DNA of 64,000 nt, taken from NCBI GenBank assembly GCA_037179385.1, contig CM074187.1:62001-126000 (forward strand), given 5' to 3'. Below the pieces are notes generated by a model. The model ran no database searches, was not told where the DNA came from, and saw nothing but the letters and a program-made list of their open reading frames with translations. How positions within the stretch are numbered: the stretch's first letter is position 1; every line of letters begins with the position of its first letter. Both the position numbers and the translations under genes were made by a program. This document shows positions 35,860-47,649 of the stretch, in pieces. The DNA comes from Holothuria scabra (Eukaryota; Echinodermata; Holothuroidea; Aspidochirotida; Holothuriidae).

Positions 35860-36890
35860 AAGAGGGCAATCCACAGAGTTGCATATCTCATCGCTAACAT
35901 GTGCGCAAGTTGGTTACAGAACTTGAACTATTTATGTGCTAGAAGTTTTATCTGTGCTGTTTTTACGCTACAGTAGAATTTCATTGACAAAAATTACCAT
36001 ACTAAAGCTGCATGCCACAATCCTTTGAAATTCCTATTTGAAGTCCATTTGGGAAGCGATTTTTTTTTCGTTCCAAGGGACGGAAGTTTTTTTTTCGTAA
36101 GATAGCAAGGGGAAAGAATATGGCACAGACCAATCAAGTTCTTGGACTATAGGCGCACCAATTATTCAAAAACAAAAAACATCATTTGGATATTTAAATT
36201 CTGACACCGGATTATAAAAGAACTGGAGAAGGGCTACCCAATCTTTGTAATGGTTGCCCTTTTAATCCAGTAGGCCTATCTAAGATTTTGAAACAAATTT
36301 ATTTTTAAGATGTTGGTATCCCCTTGCAACACTCTAAAGAAAACTAGCTTGACTGTTACACATAACTGATAGGGATATGGACGCAACGATTAAAAAAGTA
36401 AGACACTTTCGGGGACACTTCAGACAAGTGTGTAATTGTTATTATTCAGGCACTAGCTGTATGAGCATATTCTCCATTTTGACGCGACGGCAAACTTCAC
36501 GTGTGCCCCGGAGCTGATATGCGCATCAAGTGCGCCTCAATTAAAAAACTGGGCGTGTGCGCCATGTTGAACGCGTGGCGTTAGAAGATTTCCGGCCGAC
36601 GCACAAACCTTTTCTGCGTACTGGCCTGTGGCGAATCCTAGCCCGTGGCAAGGAAATTGTCACATACGTTTTTTTGGCGATGGTTCAAAACCGCCAAGTT
36701 TTCAGGGCACTTATATGTAAGATAGGTAGGCCCTATGCCTAACCTAATGTTAGTCACCCACAGTTTCATATCTTGGGTTATTCCTTGCCACGGGCTAGGA
36801 TTCCCCACAGGCCAGTACGCAGAAAAGATTAATGCGTCGGCCGAAAATCTTCTAAAGTAAGTTCCTCGGTAACTGTTCTTTGGGTACACC
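35860..36890 (+). repeat. Long interspersed repeat, copy B, left part
   Basis: Begins near GACAAGAGGGCAATCCACAG like copy A and shares CTTTTCTGCGTACTGGCCTG and TATGTAAGATAGGTAGGCCC with it. It ends at GGTACACC where the 6.1-kb element begins; the same repeat resumes at 42980 with TTGACATAAAGTG. Compared with copy A it lacks about 365 bp (29072-29436 of copy A) and carries a second inverted arm (36783-36856). Confidence 0.7.
36587..36856. repeat. Foldback with about 72-bp arms
   Basis: The left arm (36587-36661) reads TTAGAAGATTTCCGGCCGAC and later CTGCGTACTGGCCTGTGG and CCTAGCCCGTGGCAAGGAA; the right arm (36783-36856) is its near-perfect reverse complement. The roughly 120-bp loop contains the TATGTAAGATAGGTAGGCCC segment. 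Copy A retains only the left arm. Confidence 0.8.
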
Positions 36891-37115
36891 CCCTTACAGA
36901 AAAATTAGATTGCTGCAAGCTTGTAATAAGCTTGCAGCAATCTAATCAAGCTTGTTGCAAGCTTGCAGAAAGCTTATTTAGCCTGCGTATGTGACGCATG
37001 CTTATTTAGCAAGCATGTTACAAGCTTGCAAGTTTGTGGCAAGCTTGCAGTCATTTCTGGCAAGCTTACATTCCATAGCAAGCTTGTCATACAATATAGC
37101 AAGCTTGCAGTATAA

Positions 37116-40100
37116 TGCCCTATGATACAACTGGTGTACTTACAAAGAGTTCTCATTTTATATTGACGCAACATGCCAGTTGTATCGTTACTATAAAGTT
37201 ACAATGTAGCTAATGCAGTTGCATAATAATGACTGAGCTATCCTTCTTCAAAGTGTTTGAAAAATGTTCAAATGTTTCTGCAAAAGAAGCATCTAATGTT
37301 TTCTAAATAATTTTGAAAGCTAATTCAGTTTACATTTCATTTTTAGACTTTGCCATTTTAATCATGCCATACTAATGTGGAGCAGAAGCATCAGTCTATA
37401 GGCGAGGCTATAGGCCTAGGCCAATTTATACAGCTGTAGTTAAGCTGGCCCAGTATATGATTTTGTATCTTTAGAAGAGTACCGAATATCCTGATACAAC
37501 TATAAGTTGTTGAAAGAGACTTCGGGGCAATTAACTAACTGCAAAAAGTGCGCCTTATTTCCTGCTCATGCAATCAAATCTGTTTGCTCTACAACTTGTA
37601 CAATCTACACGTTCATTTCGCACAACTGGTACCTACAAATTACATCTAACACAAAGGTAATTAGAAACTTCAAGTTCACCACGTCTTCGAGAAATTACGA
37701 TATTTCACCCTTTGATTCCGCGTAAACTGCTCCAGGTGTCAAACTTCATGTAGGAATGATGTTTTTTCACGTAAATTAGTCAATGAAATAAACAAGCATT
37801 TTTATTAAAGTGTCCGTTGTGTTGTCCAGTTTTATTGCCACACTCAGTTACATCCAACTTGCAACTTTTAAGTCTGCCAGCAGACAGTGCAGTATCCTAA
37901 CGGCAAAGGACATGTGATTCCACAACTGGGATCACAATTTCCTGGAACAGTCAAAAATTTTGAAATTCTAAGTTGTATTAAACCGATTTCAAATTTGAAC
38001 ATAAAATTAAACAAGAGTTATTTAATTTCCAGAAAACCAAGTAGATCTATGGTCAAAATAATATCGTTCTGTAACGTTAGATCATGGATTTAGTAAGTAC
38101 TTGTTCCAGCTATGGTTAGATCAACATTCCTTCTTAGCTACACGGAATTCAGTCCAGCGAGTGAGCTGTTAATAATAGTTTACCTGTATTTGACTTGAGG
38201 TACACTTGAAAAGGTGAGCTCAGTTTGGACTTTTGGTTGTAAACTAAGGTTATGTAGCAACTTCACAATGTGTTTCCGTGCCAACGAAGTCACAGTATTG
38301 TGGAAATGCATTCACAAAACTATGGGTGTTTCCCTGGCCAGGTTTCAGTCCTGGTAACCCTGACTTCAGGTAGCATGTTTCCTTTGGTACACTCACACAC
38401 ATGGTGGAAAGGTAAAATGTCAACACTTTCCAGCAGGCGTTACCCTGACAATGGTAACGTACGTACGTTTGTTATCTTTTGACCACATATTTTGAAACTA
38501 ATTTGGTACTTATCAAGTATCGAACGACTGCAACGTTCACTTACAACATAAACTTCCTAGTGCTACAGACACCCACGATGAGTCCTTCATGATTCAAGAT
38601 GTACATTTTTCTGTCTGAGAATAATGATTTGATGTATGGGAAATTTGGCACACTAAGTGCTTATCATAATTTATGTGACATTCCTGAAGCCACCCCGCAG
38701 AGCTGTACTGTGTACAGCGATGAGTGCAAGTGCAGTGTATGGGTGCCCAGCGCAGCATTAGGTTGGCGCTCGCTAGCGCTGCGGGAGGTGACAAGAAGGA
38801 GTTTACACTATTTTGTAGGTAAGCTGATGATTACATATACACTTGATTCGAATATAAATGACGCATTTTTGTCAGCTTTTACACATGTAAGGGCCTTTAC
38901 CAGTTGAAAATTAAAAAATGTTTGGTGAATGTGCAATTTGAAACAAATTTCACAAAATCACCTCACATATTCAGCTCAAACCCCTATGGAAAGACATCCT
39001 TACTTGCAAGTACGAGTTTGAAATTTAGGACAGTTGTACGTGTTGCGCCAGTGCTTGGAGTTGTGTTTACACTGGAGATGAAAGTGCTACAGCGAAAAAC
39101 CAAGAAATAAAGCAACATACCAAAGAATTTACATCATATCTGTGGATTGAAAACATTTTCTAATTCGCTACCAACTATCAAGCCAAGAATTGGACAGTTT
39201 GTTGAAAAAGTGTTGCTGATTTACGAAGACGTTACTCACTAGTGTAACGAAGGTTAGGCTACGTTAGTAACTAATAGGCCTAACAAGTTATCCCACAGGC
39301 CACAACATACTATACAGGGCAAAAGTTAGGACTTTGACCTAACGTTAAAGTTATAGTGAAAATAGTGTTGCATCAAAGCCAACCAAAGTTAGTTAGCAGT
39401 TAGTTAGCTGTGTTCCTATGGACTCCTTCTCCTTTATCTGTCACAATGTTTTAAAGTTGAGCTTTAGTGTGTTGCCAGACTGGCTGTTTGTCACTTCATT
39501 ATAAATGGTGACGCCTATTTTCGAAGAAATATCATCATCCAGGCTAGCTCAACAGCACGGAATCCTGTCGGACAGGAACGTGGGTCCAACATCACTTTGA
39601 CTTTGAGACTAAATGGAGAACCATGCTTTGGCAACTGTAAAAATTAAATATCTTTAAATTTGGGCAAGAACTGCTTCTACCTTCTATCCAGTTCAAGAAA
39701 TATGCCAAGGCTACTGTGAGTGTGAAGAGAAAAGCTTGCATCTTCTTGAAAGAAATGAATCTTATGACTGATCATCAGGATTATTGGCAAGCATATGGTG
39801 ATGGATGCCCAAAATTTAGAATAAGATACAGTACTGTAGAGGCTGTCCTGCCTGTCATTGTAATGTACTGTCAGCTGTACATCTGTTTTCAAGTGCCTGT
39901 CCAGTAAAGGTTTGAAACCCATCATAGAGTGTCGTAACTCTCTTTCACCATCATTCATATGTCATATGGAATGTCCCATAATGTTTGAACCACATCATCA
40001 AACTTTTATTGAACTGAAAGATTGTAATAATCTGCCTGCCACTTTGAAATGCTTTAGATGGTAACATAGACCCCTGTTCAACATATTAGATCAATTTTAT

Positions 40101-41249
40101 TCGGAGTTACTGTAGGCCGGGCACCCATACGTGCCGTGTACAGTACATATGATAGAGTAATGTGCCTTGGATTTGTCACCATGATCCGTAAGAAGAAGAC
40201 TTCAAAGGTTTTAACAGCAAGTGCTACATACAGGTTAGCTTTACAGTGTGCAACATTGTCACCAAATAATTCCTGAGGGGTAATCTGTTTCCAACAACAT
40301 CAAACCTGGACGCATATCTGCCCAGATATGCCACAGTATTTGCACAGTGTGGTGGAAAAGCATGTCAGACATACAGTGGCAACACGATGTACAGTGTCCT
40401 TCTATGCCTGAGGCCGGCAGTCCACAATTGACCACACTTTCAAACCAGAATGTCCAGTCCCTGAAAGATGTGTTAGTCGCAAATAGTACAGGACCTGCAA
40501 GGGAATTGCCACCTTTTCTTCCAGAATTTGGAGTTAAAATTTTAAATCCTTTCATCAGAATACTTTTCTCTGGTTTCAAGTTCATGCAGGTAGTGCATAA
40601 GGACGAGCAAGTAAAGTTTTGTAAAATTAAGTCAAACAAAATGTTGAATATTACATTGTGCAGATCTGATATCATAATGTAGTGAGTGATGCTCGGCTCT
40701 TTCTCAACTGTTACGGACATGCTCAGCTTTAGAAGTGATATTTAGAAATGATACTGTACCTGCATCCAGCTGTGATTTTTGGGGAACAAAGGATACTGTT
40801 TGAAAGCTAGCCTACCCAATGTATGATAGTAGCTGTATTCTGCTGAATATCAGACAGTCCCACTATGGGCTCAGAATTTTGTTTTAAGTATTGACCCTGA
40901 TTATGCCAGTGTGTTCAGTGACTGTCTACTTACTGTCAGCAACTACTCTACCCCGTCTTGTAAGTTTTGATGAAAGAGAAACATGCATTCATGATGGCAT
41001 GTGTGTGTATATATCGGAGGCAATAATTTAGTGTTCAATTTTTGAATTGCAATTCTTATTTTTTTCCGGGGAGGGGGGCCAGGGTGGGGGTGATGGTATT
41101 GTACCTTGAAACCCAGTGTTGCAGTATAATGCAAAATCCTGCTATGCAAGTTTGCTTTCATGTTGCAGCTTGACTATTCTGTGATTGAAGCAAAATGTAG
41201 TGCCATATACTGGATTAAGAATCCCCTGCTGTGTAATTGATTTGGGAGA
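37116..41249. other. Interior of the 6.1-kb element, left and central
   Basis: About 4 kb with no recognised gene. Open frames at 38599-38907 (+), 40347-40682 (+) and 40259-40720 (-) lack known motifs, and the last two overlap antiparallel. Confidence 0.5.
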
Positions 41250-41700
41250 GTGCACATAAACATGACATCTCAAGGGGGGAAGCTTGGACAGTTATCAAAG
41301 TCAAACTTGGTACACAGGTGCCCATTAATGGAGATAAAGCAATTTATTTTTTTGCTGCAGGTCAATGGACATTTGGAGTCATGGTGTGTCAAACCTTGAA
41401 AAACTTGTTAACAGAATATCTGTACTGTAGTTAGTTAGCCGTGATTTATTTCAAACTTGGTGTGTTGATGTACTGTATTATTGTGAGAGGAAGAACCCTA
41501 TTGATTTTGGTCGAGGTCATCTGGGGTCACTGTTGATCAAACTCTGAAAACAATGTTAACAGGATATCTGGAGATCATAAAAGGCTTCCATTTATTTCAA
41601 ACTTTGTTTGTTAATCTTCCATAATGAGAGAAAGACTCTTTATTTTTGATGAAGGTCAAAGGTCATCTGGAGTCATTGGCACCGCCGGTCAAAGCAAATT
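41250..41700 (+). repeat. Minisatellite fragment of the 145-bp family inside the 6.1-kb element
   Basis: About three diverged units with TTTATTTCAAACTTTG-like words, ATTTTTGATGAAGGTCAAAG, GGTCATCTGG-GTCA and AACAGGATATCTG. AGGTCAAAGGTCA is exact near 41655. Confidence 0.65.
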
Positions 41701-41775
41701 TCCCAAAAATGTTATCTGTGTTTATTTCTTGTTAGCTCAAAAGAAGAAATTTCCTCAAATTTCATGCATCTAGAG

Positions 41776-42237
41776 CAGGGTTGTCCAACCTACGGCCCGC
41801 GGGCCACGGTCCGGCCCGCGAAAAGGTTGCGTCTGGGCCGCCAGAAATAATCTATATTGCAAAATTATTCAATAAGCAGATTGATTGATGACATGGCATG
41901 TTTACTTTTGAATAAAATAATTTATTTCAAGTGTCTGCTACATGTAGCTACATAGGAGTGTTCTCCGCAGGGGCGGGTTGAGAATGATTCATGAGGAATA
42001 TGAAAACAACTTTGTCCGAAAATTCTGCCCAATACCATCATTTTTGGCTAAAATTTATTTATTTATTTGTTCAGTCAAAAACGAAAATGAATCAGTGTTC
42101 CCTAGGCGCAATATGATTGCATTTTGTTGCCTTGGGCGTCTGGAAAAATTGAAAAAAAAAAAGAGTATAGAATGCGGCCCCACGTTCATAATTACCATCA
42201 CATGTGGCCCAGCGCTGCGAAAGGTTGGACAACCCTG
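41776..42237. mobile_element. hAT-type non-autonomous transposon (462 bp)
   Basis: Termini are CAGGGTTGTCCAACCTACGG and, at the right end, GGTTGGACAACCCTG, a classic hAT 15-bp TIR. An 8-bp target duplication ATCTAGAG is perfect on both sides (41768-41775 and 42238-42245). GC-rich ends (GGCCCGCGGGCC) and an AT-rich centre. It has no transposase and sits inside the 6.1-kb element. Confidence 0.95.
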
Positions 42238-42979
42238 ATCTAGAGGGAAGAAAAAACTTTCTTCCCAAACTTTAAGATCAGATTTGATCCAGTGACTAAA
42301 ATAAATCGGATATTATGGTATACTGTTATGGTTTGCAATAAAACATTTCCTTAAAACCTCAATGCATTTTGGGATTTTGGTTTGTTCATGATATTAAAGG
42401 AAGTAAAGAAAGCATCACAAGATGACTGGATGTATAATTTTTCTTTTATGAATTGAAACTTGTGGATATTACTTGCATTTTAAATATTTAAAGTTATCAT
42501 TCACATAAAATAAAATAAAGCAAAAGGAATATAGTACTGTATTTAGACTGGCAGTAATTTATTTCAAAATATTTTCAGAACGTCTTGGTTTGAACTTTTA
42601 ACAAAACTAGTACACTTTATGCCACACAAAAGCAAAAACTTTCCCACAATCCTTCCCCACAAAATGGAAGAGGGGCTTTTTGTAATGTAATATGGCTATG
42701 AGCAGTGGAATTGGAACTTGCTAGGTTGAGAATCTCTCCCAATGACACCAAACTTGCAAGCAAGCTTGTAAACATCTAAAACAAGCTTGCAAACAAGCTA
42801 GTAGGCAAGCTTGCAGCAATCTTATATTGTATTTCTACAAGCTAGTTATCATCTAAATATCATCTAGATATCATCTCAAAATCATCTAAAAACAAGCTTG
42901 CATGCAAGCTAGTTGGCAAGCTTGTTGACAAGCTTGTTGACAAGCTGGTGGCAAGCTTGCTGATATTTCTGTAAGGGCC

Positions 42980-44875
42980 TTGACATAAAGTGAATGATTT
43001 CCCTCCTAAATTATGTCCATAAATATAAACAACGTTTTGAATTCCCAATTACAGGCCAGGCTCAGCCCATTTGAAATTCGAACTAATGCGAAAAACGTAT
43101 GTGAACGCGTCTCAAAAATGGTGACGTCACTGGAGGCACGGTTAGCAACACTGTACCAGAGAGCTCACAATCATCGAATCATGTGCATGGTAACGCGTGT
43201 TAGCGCATACACAATTGCAAACACCCGTGCTACAATAGCAGTGAGCGTGGCCACTGACATTGTGAATTGTGCATCGCACGGTTACTGCTTAGTATTCGCA
43301 ATAGCATCTTCACCAAACAGCCCATACAGTAAAGACGCGCTCGTAGTGGGGATGCGCTTGTTGTGGTCTGTCCATACATGTTCATAGCTGTTCTTTATAG
43401 CGCCCGAACCACATCTTTCTTGCACAAAAACAGAACTATTTTTACCCGCACGCATATGCACGCGAACGTTTTGGCCAATGATTTACTCCGAATCCCCAAC
43501 ATGGTCCGCACCTTTCGCTCTGTATGTTGGACTCTTTATTGTGATGCAATCGTTTTCATGAGGTTGCTAGGATAAGATAACTTTACTGAGCGTTACATTA
43601 GTTCCACATCTAAACGCGGGCCGTAGAGCAGGGTTTGTGCTGCCAATTGGGTCATAAAAGTCATCTTAGCTGTTGCGGCATTTTTCGAAATTGAATTTCG
43701 AACGAAGTTTTCCTTCGAATATCATTTATGCCCAATTGTACGGGTTTTTAATGGGGTGTGAGATGATATTTGTACAATTCTGTATCAAATCTTGCAATAC
43801 ACAAAAGTTTTTATGGCTGTGTCATGCCCTCTTTAACCTTTGACAATCTGTAAGGTGAACTATGTCCTTGGTTGCCATGACAACCACACATATCGGTACA
43901 ACTTATCATGCCTAGGCTATTACACTTAAACTTTCAGACTTGTGGGATGCTTCCCTTAAGAGTTAAAGTGAATACAAAAAAGTATTTGACCCCCTGTCAC
44001 GTGACCTTTGACTTTGGTTGCCATGGAAACTACATATTTTGGTAGAACTAGTCTACCCTATTATACTTGTGAAGTTTCATGTAAAATGACGGTTTCCTTT
44101 TGAAGTTTTAGTACAAAATAGTAAAGAAAAGTATTTTTTTGCCAAATGTGACCTTTTGACCTCTGATCTTTGACCTTTACTTCCGTGGGTCTGGGAGACA
44201 TAAGTTCCCACCCTGGGGTACCCACCTACCGATTTTGAAAAGCATCGGTCCAGCCCACTAGGAGGAGTTTAAAAGACAAAAACGTTGTTTTAGGAACAAA
44301 TTATCACTTGAAAATTTTTTGTTCCATTCTACCACTTGACCTTTGACCTCTGTTGCTATGGCAACCACATATTTTGGTAGGCCTAGATGCAATCATCATA
44401 TGTGTGAAGTTTCGTGTCAGGAGGACTTTTACTTTTGGAAATATAGCAGAAAATGTCGATTTCCCTAAATTTGACCTTTGACCCGTAACCTATGACCTTC
44501 ACTTCCGATTGTGTATTAAAATCCAATTGTTCCACCTAAGGTACCATCCTACCAAGTTTGAAGAAAATCGGCCCAGCCGTTTACAAGATATTAGGAAAAC
44601 AAAATTGGACACACACACACCCGCACACACACAAACACACACACACACACCCACCAACACACACACACGGACAGGTTTTGACCCCTCTCTCAGCCCTGGA
44701 CCTTCAGTCACCCCTGGGTATCTCACCATGGGTTAAACCTCAAGACTAGTAACCTGGGAAAAGTTACCGTTACCATGGTAACCATTGCGATTTTAGCTGG
44801 CATTGCCCTATATAGCCCAACAGGCAGAGTGACTACAATATCTCATCCTCCTCACAGAGCGATGAGATAATAAAA
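42980..44875 (+). repeat. Long interspersed repeat, copy B, right part
   Basis: Colinear with copy A positions about 29475-31325, including GAGGCACG-TTAGCAACACTG, CCACACATATCGGTACAACT, the CA microsatellite (44607-44668) and the terminal hairpin TATCTCATC ... GATGAGATAATAA. Identity is high by eye, with scattered substitutions and small indels. Confidence 0.8.
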
Positions 44876-45203
44876 AAAGTGCCTGAACAACTGTAAATAT
44901 TTGAAAAAAGCCAGAGCTATTTAAGACAACCTCTGGGATCAAATGATTATTAAGTACTTCAACTGTTTCATGTAAAGTTAATACAAGCTTACTATACATA
45001 GCACAATAGGCGATCAATAAAAATTTAAAGGCTAGAAAAATTAAACTAGCATCACTTTGATTCCCTTAGTTACAAAATTTCAATGAATTAACCAGGTTCA
45101 CATGGTGACTACCACCTTTTAAGGTGTTTAAATGTCCACTATATAAGTGACTATTTCTTTGCACTCTAATTCAATAGATAAAATAGAATATTGACATAAT
45201 CAC

Positions 45204-45413
45204 CATCAAATGTTGAATCTTCTAATGTAGGTGCAACATCCTCCCAAAGTCCTTTCAAAGGGATCACTTTGTGAGGCTGGCCTTTAGCCCACTCTTGTAA
45301 TCTCTGAAAGACCTCATTGTTGCACTCAATGATGACATGTTCAGAAATGTTGCCCTCTTGAATCTTGCTACTGGCAATTCCAAGTCCAAATCCCACTTCA
45401 AGGATTCTTCCTC
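45204..45413 (-). CDS. GAMT: GAMT exon 2
   Basis: Acceptor cttttaaaag, donor GTGATT on the - strand; 210 bases, phase 1 at both ends. Encodes [18 protein letters not shown] (the SAM-binding glycine loop), then [35 protein letters not shown] and STFDG. The carboxylate-ending strand IIECN is where related methyltransferases hold the ribose of SAM. Confidence 0.96.
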
Positions 45414-45651
45414 CTTTTAAGAGAAGGATATTTGGTATGAAAAGATGACAGTAGGAATTACAAGTTACTTTTCTTGTATTAAGCTAAACTTTACACACTG
45501 CAATGATTTCACAGTGAAACCCTACATGTATAGCAATGGTAAATTAGGGTAATTCGCAGCAAACCTTTGCATAGCAAATTGTTAAATGTGCATTCCATTA
45601 TTTGCATGTACACAATTGTGTGGTAGATAAGATTTATGTCTAAAACTTCAT
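45414..45651. other. GAMT intron 1 between exon 2 and Copia
   Basis: Short unique sequence without recognised features. Confidence 0.5.
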
Positions 45652-45656
45652 ACATC

Positions 45657-45951
45657 TGTTAGTGTTGACTTTTGTTTTTCTCTTCCTCTCCCTTCAGGAT
45701 ACTAGGTGGGGTTTTTAGTGCTATAGTGTACAGCGGTGTCACACATTTAGCGAAATTAGTGCAAAGCTTTCAAGAGCAATCATAGTGAAGTTTATACCAA
45801 TTATAGTGTATTGTTTTAGCGATTTAGTGTATGAACTTTGAACTTTCTCATTCCAAATACTGAGTCAGCTCCCTGAACCTATTTTATCCTGCTGTAGTGA
45901 ATCAACCATGCAAGGACTTAACAGGTAAGCTTTCTTTAGAGGCTTATAACA
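45657..45951 (+). repeat. Copia 5' LTR
   Basis: 295 bp, TGTTAGTGTTGACTTTTG to GGCTTATAACA. Matches the 3' LTR along its length, with an extra 4 bp (TGCA) near 45908. Confidence 0.97.
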
Positions 45952-45966
45952 TGGTAGCAGAGCCTG
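45952..45966 (+). promoter_or_regulatory. Copia primer-binding site
   Basis: TGGTAGCAGAGCC directly follows the LTR. It resembles the TGGTATCAGAGC site used by many Copia elements, complementary to initiator methionine tRNA. Confidence 0.85.
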
Positions 45967-45998
45967 GTTGCTAAATCCCATCCTTCATATACAGAGTC

Positions 45999-46850
45999 AT
46001 GGCAAGTTACAAAAGCCCACCATTATTTAGGGAAGCGAAGCCGTACGCCAGATGGATCGAAGAGGTTAAAGCTTGGCAGGTAGTGACAGACTTAAAGAAA
46101 GAGAAACATGGCTTGGCCATAGCCTTAACCCTTCCTAAGGTGGGAGCCAAATCTATAAGGGATAAGATCTTCAGTGAAGTGGATATAGAGGAACTTAAGA
46201 AAGATACAGGGGTTGAAACCCTCATAAAGTTTATGGACAATGTTTTCAAGAAGGACAAATTATCTGCTGCCTATGAGGCTTACACTAAATTTGATCATTA
46301 CAGAAGGAAAACAGAGACGACCATGGAGGAATATGTTGTGGAATTCGAGAAGCTGTATAACAAAACCAAAAGGTATAAGATGGAGCTCCCTCAACCAGTC
46401 CTGGCCTTCAAACTTTTGGAGAGTGCTCAATTACAGCATAAAGAAAGGCAACTAGTACTGTGAATTACAAGGAACCAGACAGTATGTTTTCTCAAATGCA
46501 GATTTCTCTTAGGAAGTTCTTTGGAGAACAGTCGATGTCATCAATGGAAACCAAAGATGGACGGGCCATCAAGGCTGAACCAACATTTATTGGTTCTGAT
46601 GAAACTGCATTTGTCACTGGAAGAGGAGGTTTCAGAGGTAATGGTCGTGGAAGGTAGTGTAATGCTCAGTATGATCGTGCTAAGAATTTTAACAGAGGTC
46701 GTGGCAACAGAGGAGGAAGGCAAAATTCTCAGAGTATAACCAAGCGACTGAATCCGCTTGGACCTGATGGTTACCCTTTGAAATGTAGCAGTTGTGAATC
46801 AATCCGACATCTTCTGAAAGACTGCCCAGATTCATATGAGAACCTACAAA
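45999..46850 (+). pseudogene. Copia gag with zinc knuckle, broken
   Basis: Starts at ATG 45999 (MASYKSPPLFREAKPYARW). The first frame runs to 46463 and shows the Copia gag core, for example YEAYTKFDHYRRK and MEEYVVEFEKLY. The continuation is in the next frame from about 46460, with an RGGFRGNGRGR basic stretch, a stop TAG at 46655, and then an RNA-binding knuckle CSSCESIRHLLKDC at about 46784 (C-x2-C-x4-H-x4-C). So gag carries one frameshift and one stop. It would package the element RNA. Confidence 0.85.
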
Positions 46851-47420
46851 GGAGTGTATTGCAAACTGGTAGTAAAGACGAGGAAGCTGTGTTGTTCACT
46901 GGGAACAAACAGTCAGAGACAGAAGTTTTGTTGTCAGAGGCTTTGGGTTCTGCTGTCTTGGATAGTGCGTGTAGCTCAACGGTTGCTGGAGAAGCCTGGA
47001 TGGCTCATTATATTGATATGCTTGAAGAAGAAAAGAAGGCTCATGTAATGAGGAGCAAAAGTGACACAGTTTTCAAGTTTGGGGGTGGAAAGCGCTTGAA
47101 GTCTAAGGAGAAAGTTACCATCCCATGTGATATTGCTGGTGTGAAATGCCAAGTGACTACTGATGTGGTGGAAAGTGATATTCCCCTGCTTTTGGGAAAG
47201 CCGGCAATGAAGAAGGCAAAAGTGAAACTTGACTTAGAAAATGACTGCGCAACCATTTTCGGGAAGACAGTTGACCTTCAGTGTACCTCTTCTGGTCACT
47301 ACTGCATCCCTATTGTTGAAACAACAATTCCTGTCAGTGACACAGTAGAGGCCTTGGTGTCAGAAGAAGAGAGTTCTAAAGAAAAACGAAAGAGAATTGA
47401 GAAGCTGCACGTACAAGCAA
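46851..47420 (+). pseudogene. Copia protease region
   Basis: Continues the frame after the zinc knuckle. The aspartic protease signature is LDSACSSTVAG at about 46957 (the catalytic Asp lies in D-S-A rather than the commoner D-T-G or D-S-G). Downstream IPLLLGKPAMKKAKVKLDL fits the second half of the retropepsin fold. The frame breaks at about 47420. Confidence 0.8.
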
Positions 47421-47640
47421 TTTGCCCATCCAACTGCAAAGAAGCTGAAATACCTGCTGAAAGATGCCAATATTTCTGATCAGGAAACAATGGATTTAGT
47501 GGAAGAAATTGTATCAAAGTGTGATGTTTGTAAGAGATACAAGAAAACACCTCCAAGGCCTGTAGTTGGATTGCCTCTGGCTAGAGAACCAATGAAGTTG
47601 TGACCTTGGATCTCAAAGAATAGAAAAGTGGCGTATATTT
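47397..47640 (+). pseudogene. Copia integrase, N-terminal zinc domain
   Basis: In the new frame HPTAKKLKYLLKDANI and CDVCKRYKKTPPRP supply the H ... C-x2-C part of the integrase zinc-binding domain. The frame ends at TGA 47601. The following VTLDLKE, start of the catalytic core, is in another frame with a stop, just before the nested element begins at 47650. Confidence 0.8.
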
Positions 47641-47649
47641 TTAACACAT

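Larger units (their letters stand above)
36891..42977. mobile_element. 6.1-kb TIR element with AAGCTTGC-rich termini and 2-bp target duplication (unclassified)
   Basis: The left end CCCTTACAGAAAAATTAG and the right end (reverse complement CCCTTACAGAAATATCAG) form the terminal inverted repeat. Within about 220 bp of each end the word CAAGCTTGC recurs many times (36910-37115 and 42750-42960). CC flanks both ends (36889-36890 and 42978-42979). Repeat copy A at 29461-29482 shows the unoccupied sequence GGGTACACCTTGACATAAAG with a single CC, confirming the boundaries. No transposase is recognised; the longest interior frame (40259-40720, - strand, 153 codons) resembles nothing known. The ends loosely resemble CACTA-type termini (CACTACAGAAA), also known for short target duplications and subterminal repeats. 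A hAT element and minisatellite lie inside. Confidence 0.85.
28723..45203 (-). other. GAMT: GAMT intron 2 (16.5 kb), transposon nest
   Basis: Contains repeat family copies A and B, three SINE-related pieces and microsatellites, a 145-bp satellite, a 6.1-kb TIR element and, inside it, a hAT element. The donor at its 5' side is GTGATT, weaker than consensus. Confidence 0.85.

Noticed and set aside
40259..40720. 153-codon - strand frame inside the 6.1-kb element, with an overlapping + strand frame, as a transposase
   Set aside because: No DDE/D or zinc-finger pattern recognised, and two antiparallel frames over the same bases suggest chance open sequence.
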